From Kitasatospora sp. NBC_00315 (GTDB lineage Bacteria; Actinomycetota; Actinomycetes; Streptomycetales; Streptomycetaceae): a stretch of DNA of 64,000 nucleotides. Of this stretch, positions 62,035-64,000 are shown piece after piece; within the stretch, counting starts at the first letter, position 1, and each line of letters starts with the position of its first letter. The translations under genes and the position numbers were made by a program. A model generated the notes under the pieces. The model worked only from the letters and a program-made list of their open reading frames with translations. It was not told the origin of the DNA and made no database searches. The stretch is taken from assembly GCF_041435095.1 (NCBI RefSeq), contig NZ_CP108025.1, forward strand, positions 7,874,001 to 7,938,000, given 5' to 3'.

Positions 62035-62053
62035 ACCGACCTTACCGGTCGGT
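62035..62053. promoter_or_regulatory. Candidate TetR-type operator
   Basis: ACCGACC (62035-62041) and GGTCGGT (62047-62053) are perfect inverted arms around TTACC, between a leftward hydrolase and a rightward gene. The overlapping TACCGGTCGGTA looks like TetR-family sites. No regulator is adjacent. Confidence 0.4.
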
Positions 62054-62099
62054 AGGCCGGGATGTGGGTGTGACGCCCCCGGGGCCCTATGCTGCCGTC

Positions 62100-62228
62100 A
62101 TGCCGACCTACGCCCCCGCAGCGCCCCGCCGGGTGATCCCCCGCCCGTCCACCGGGCCGGTCGGGCCGCTCGCGGGGAACGTGCGGCCGGTCGGGCCGCT
62201 CGCGGGGAACGTACGGGTGACGGCGTGA
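62100..62228 (+). CDS. Possible 42-residue leaderless peptide coupled to next gene
   Basis: ATG 62100 begins MPTYAPAAPRRVIP and ends in a GTGA overlap with the next gene. No ribosome site precedes it, but TATGCT at 62088-62093 would place a transcript start at or next to the ATG, as in leaderless mRNAs. The second half repeats RPVGPLAGNV because of a DNA duplication. It may be a coupling leader rather than a functional peptide. Confidence 0.35.
   Translation: MPTYAPAAPRRVIPRPSTGPVGPLAGNVRPVGPLAGNVRVTA
62155..62212 (+). repeat. 28-bp direct repeat
   Basis: The 28-mer at 62155-62182 (containing GGTCGGGCCGCTCGCGG) recurs exactly at 62185-62212, just before the next gene start. Confidence 0.85.
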
Positions 62229-63088
62229 GCGGGGAGGACCTCGACGGGCCGGTACCGGTCCAGCGCGAGGTCGAGCTCGGCCTCGCCAGGCTGATGCCGG
62301 ACCTCGACCAGGACGGCGGCTGGCTGCTCACCCTCGACGGCACCCTGCAGTCCTACGTCGACCTCACCGACCCCACCCACCTGGAGTTCGAGTACACCCG
62401 TCGGCTCGGGCACCTGATCGACGCGCTCGCCCCGGCCGGGCAGTCGCTGGAGGCGCTTCACCTCGGGGGCGGCGCCCTCACCGTGCCCCGCTACCTGGCC
62501 GCCACCCGGCCCGGGTCGCGTCAGCGGGTGGCCGAGATCGACGGTCCGCTGCTGGCGCTGGTGGAGGAGCGACTGCCCTGGCGGGCCCCGGGCGTCGACA
62601 TCACCGCCACGGTCGCGGACGCCCGCGAGGCGCTGGCCGCCGCACCGGCCGCCGCCGCGGACCTGGTGGTCGCGGACGTCTTCCACGGTTCGCGCACGCC
62701 CGCCCACCTGACCTCGGTCGAGTTCCTGCGGCACGCGGCCGCGGCACTGCGCCCCGGCGGCTGCTACGCCGCCAACCTCGCCGACGGGCCGCCGCTGGCC
62801 TTCGCCCGGGCCCAGGCCGCGACCCTGCGTGCGGTGTTCCCGCAGACCTGCCTGGTGGCCGAGCCCTCGGTGCTGCGCGGCCGCCGGTACGGGAACATCC
62901 TGCTGATCGGCTCGGACCGGCCGCTGCCCGTGCGGGAGCTCAGCCGACGGCTGGCCGGGGATCCCTTTCCGGCGCGGCTCTGCGAGGGCGAGGAGCTGAC
63001 GAAGCTGGTCCGGCGCGCCGAACCGGTGACGGACGCCGGTGCCCAGCCCTCGCCGCCCCCGCCGGCCGGGGCGTTCAGCGTCGGCTGA
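62225..63088 (+). CDS. Spermidine-synthase-like SAM-binding protein
   Basis: 287 residues from GTG 62225. ALHLGGGALTVPRYLAATRPG is the SAM/dcSAM-binding glycine motif, VAEIDGPLLAL the acidic strand after it, and DLVVADVFHGSRTPAHLTSVEFLRHAAAALRPGG the D-x-x-D/F-x-G... region of the spermidine synthase fold. Similar short proteins are often annotated as polyamine aminopropyltransferases or fused-MFS spermidine synthase-like; real activity is unproven. The start forms GTGA with an upstream small ORF. Confidence 0.82.
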   Translation: MSGEDLDGPVPVQREVELGLARLMPDLDQDGGWLLTLDGTLQSYVDLTDPTHLEFEYTRRLGHLIDALAPAGQSLEALHLGGGALTVPRYLAATRPGSRQRVAEIDGPLLALVEERLPWRAPGVDITATVADAREALAAAPAAAADLVVADVFHGSRTPAHLTSVEFLRHAAAALRPGGCYAANLADGPPLAFARAQAATLRAVFPQTCLVAEPSVLRGRRYGNILLIGSDRPLPVRELSRRLAGDPFPARLCEGEELTKLVRRAEPVTDAGAQPSPPPPAGAFSVG

Positions 63089-63089
63089 C

Positions 63090-63152
63090 GGACCTCGGAC
63101 GTCCGAGGTCCGACGTCCGACGTTTGAGGTCGGAGGTCCGACGTCCGACGTT
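63090..63152. terminator. 22-bp palindrome followed by 20-bp direct repeat
   Basis: 63090-63111 is a perfect 22-bp palindrome (GGACCTCGGAC then its complement), starting two bases after the preceding stop. A 20-mer GAGGTCCGACGTCCGACGTT overlaps it (63105-63124) and recurs at 63133-63152. The unit can pair in several ways; a terminator is likely. Confidence 0.65.
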
Positions 63153-63286
63153 CGTCACCCCACGGCCTGACGCCCGACGAGCCTTCGGAGTCCCGGGCCC
63201 GGCCGACCCGGCGGGCCTGCCCGGAGGTCCCCGGGCCCGGTGCCAGAATCGGCAGGTCCAGCCACGACCTCCCGAGGAGCGCGACC

Positions 63287-64000
63287 ATGACCGCCGACAG
63301 TCCGTCAGCGTCCCACCAGGCCCCGCCCGCGAACCAGCCGCCCGCGAACCGCCCGCCCGCGACCGGCGCGGCCCGGATCGGGGTCGAGCTGGAGGCGGTG
63401 CCCGAGACCGCCCTGTGGACCCTCTACCACCGCGCCGTCGAGGCCCGCCGCCCCGACACCGTGCTGCCGGACCCGAAGGCGGTCGAGCTGGTCGACCGGC
63501 TCGACCACCCCTTCGCCGAGCGCTTCGGGGGCGGTGGTGGTCTGCTGGCCCAACTCCAGGCCCTACGGGTGGCGAGCTTCGACCGTGAGGTGGCCGACTT
63601 CCTGGCCCGCCACCCGCGCGGCACCGTGGTCTGCCTCGGCGAGGGCCTGGAGACCCAGTACTGGCGGGTCGACAACGGCCGGGCCCACTGGCTCTCGGTG
63701 GACCTGCCCGAGTCGATCGCCCTGCGTGAGCGGCTGCTCCCCCCGGAGGCCCGGCAGCGGCTACTGGCCTGCTCGGTCACCGACCCCAGCTGGACGGCCG
63801 AGGTGGACCGCTCCCAGGGCGTCCTGATCACCGCGCAGGGCCTGCTGATGTACCTGCACCCGACGCAGGTGCGTGACCTGCTCGCCATCTGTGCGGAGAA
63901 CTTCCCCGGCGCGACGATGGTCCTCGACGCGGTGCCGCGCTGGTTCAGCTCGCTCGCCCGGCGGGGCAAACTGCGCGACCACGGCTACCAGGCGCCGCCG
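63287..64000 (+). CDS. Class I SAM-dependent methyltransferase, LCMT type (partial)
   Basis: ATG 63287 has GAGGAG upstream and the frame runs past the right edge, giving 238 residues so far. After a Pro/Ala-rich head of about 30 residues, the domain has ALWTLYHRAVEARRPDTVLPD, VVCLGEGLETQYWRVD (SAM motif I), WLSVDLPESIALRE and VLITAQGLLMYL, typical of leucine-carboxyl-methyltransferase-like (LCMT) O-methyltransferases. The substrate is unknown. Confidence 0.88.
   Translation, partial: MTADSPSASHQAPPANQPPANRPPATGAARIGVELEAVPETALWTLYHRAVEARRPDTVLPDPKAVELVDRLDHPFAERFGGGGGLLAQLQALRVASFDREVADFLARHPRGTVVCLGEGLETQYWRVDNGRAHWLSVDLPESIALRERLLPPEARQRLLACSVTDPSWTAEVDRSQGVLITAQGLLMYLHPTQVRDLLAICAENFPGATMVLDAVPRWFSSLARRGKLRDHGYQAPP

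Overview
The window is GC-rich throughout, with G/C-biased third positions, GTG starts, many 4-bp ATGA/GTGA gene overlaps and AGGAG-type ribosome binding sites. Together with a snapalysin/LysR pair, a SARP regulator and a TTA codon in a biosynthetic gene, this points to a chromosomal (probably accessory) segment of a Streptomycetaceae actinomycete such as Streptomyces or Kitasatospora. No rRNA, tRNA, CRISPR array, integrase or insertion sequence was seen. All names rest on reading motifs by eye, without database searches.

Region 1 (1-16201, all +) is a nonribosomal peptide synthetase (NRPS) locus. In order it holds the tail of a propeller-like protein, a stand-alone condensation protein, a stand-alone adenylating enzyme, a C-A-T module with a glycine-like code, a free carrier protein, a C-A-T-TE module fused to a complete MFS exporter, and a last C-A-T module without a thioesterase. 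The thioesterase sits in the penultimate gene and has Cys in place of the nucleophilic Ser. The A domain of that gene has strongly deviating codon use.

Region 2 (16222-34948) is mostly catabolic, secretory and transport functions: snapalysin with its divergent LysR regulator; a secreted PHB-depolymerase-like esterase with an Fn3 domain; a branched-chain-amino-acid-type ABC transporter with a hydrolase, divergent from a 3-oxoacid CoA-transferase pair; VIT and DoxX membrane proteins; a secreted GH59-type glycosidase; a DUF885 protein and an M20 amidohydrolase.

Region 3 (35147-51701) is a RiPP cluster and the most interesting part. A 62-residue precursor on + faces a nine-gene leftward biosynthetic operon headed by a SARP regulator, with a bidirectional terminator between them. 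The operon encodes a leader-binding ThiF-like protein with a degenerate YcaO domain, a YcaO cyclodehydratase, an azoline dehydrogenase, a split LanB dehydratase (glutamylation and elimination proteins), an M50 membrane protease with a PqqD-like N-terminus, an ABC exporter and a second YcaO. The precursor core has 21 of 22 residues that are Ser, Thr or Cys. No separate [4+2] pyridine synthase is seen, so a heavily azole/dehydroamino-acid-containing linear peptide is the best guess.

Region 4 (51926-64000) is mixed: two alpha/beta hydrolases, a secreted beta-sandwich protein, a polysaccharide deacetylase lipoprotein, three small uncharacterised proteins, DUF1206, a YdcF-like protein, an MscS channel, a spermidine-synthase-like protein behind a possible leaderless small ORF, and a methyltransferase cut by the right edge. 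Its gaps are unusually rich in long perfect inverted repeats, probably terminators.
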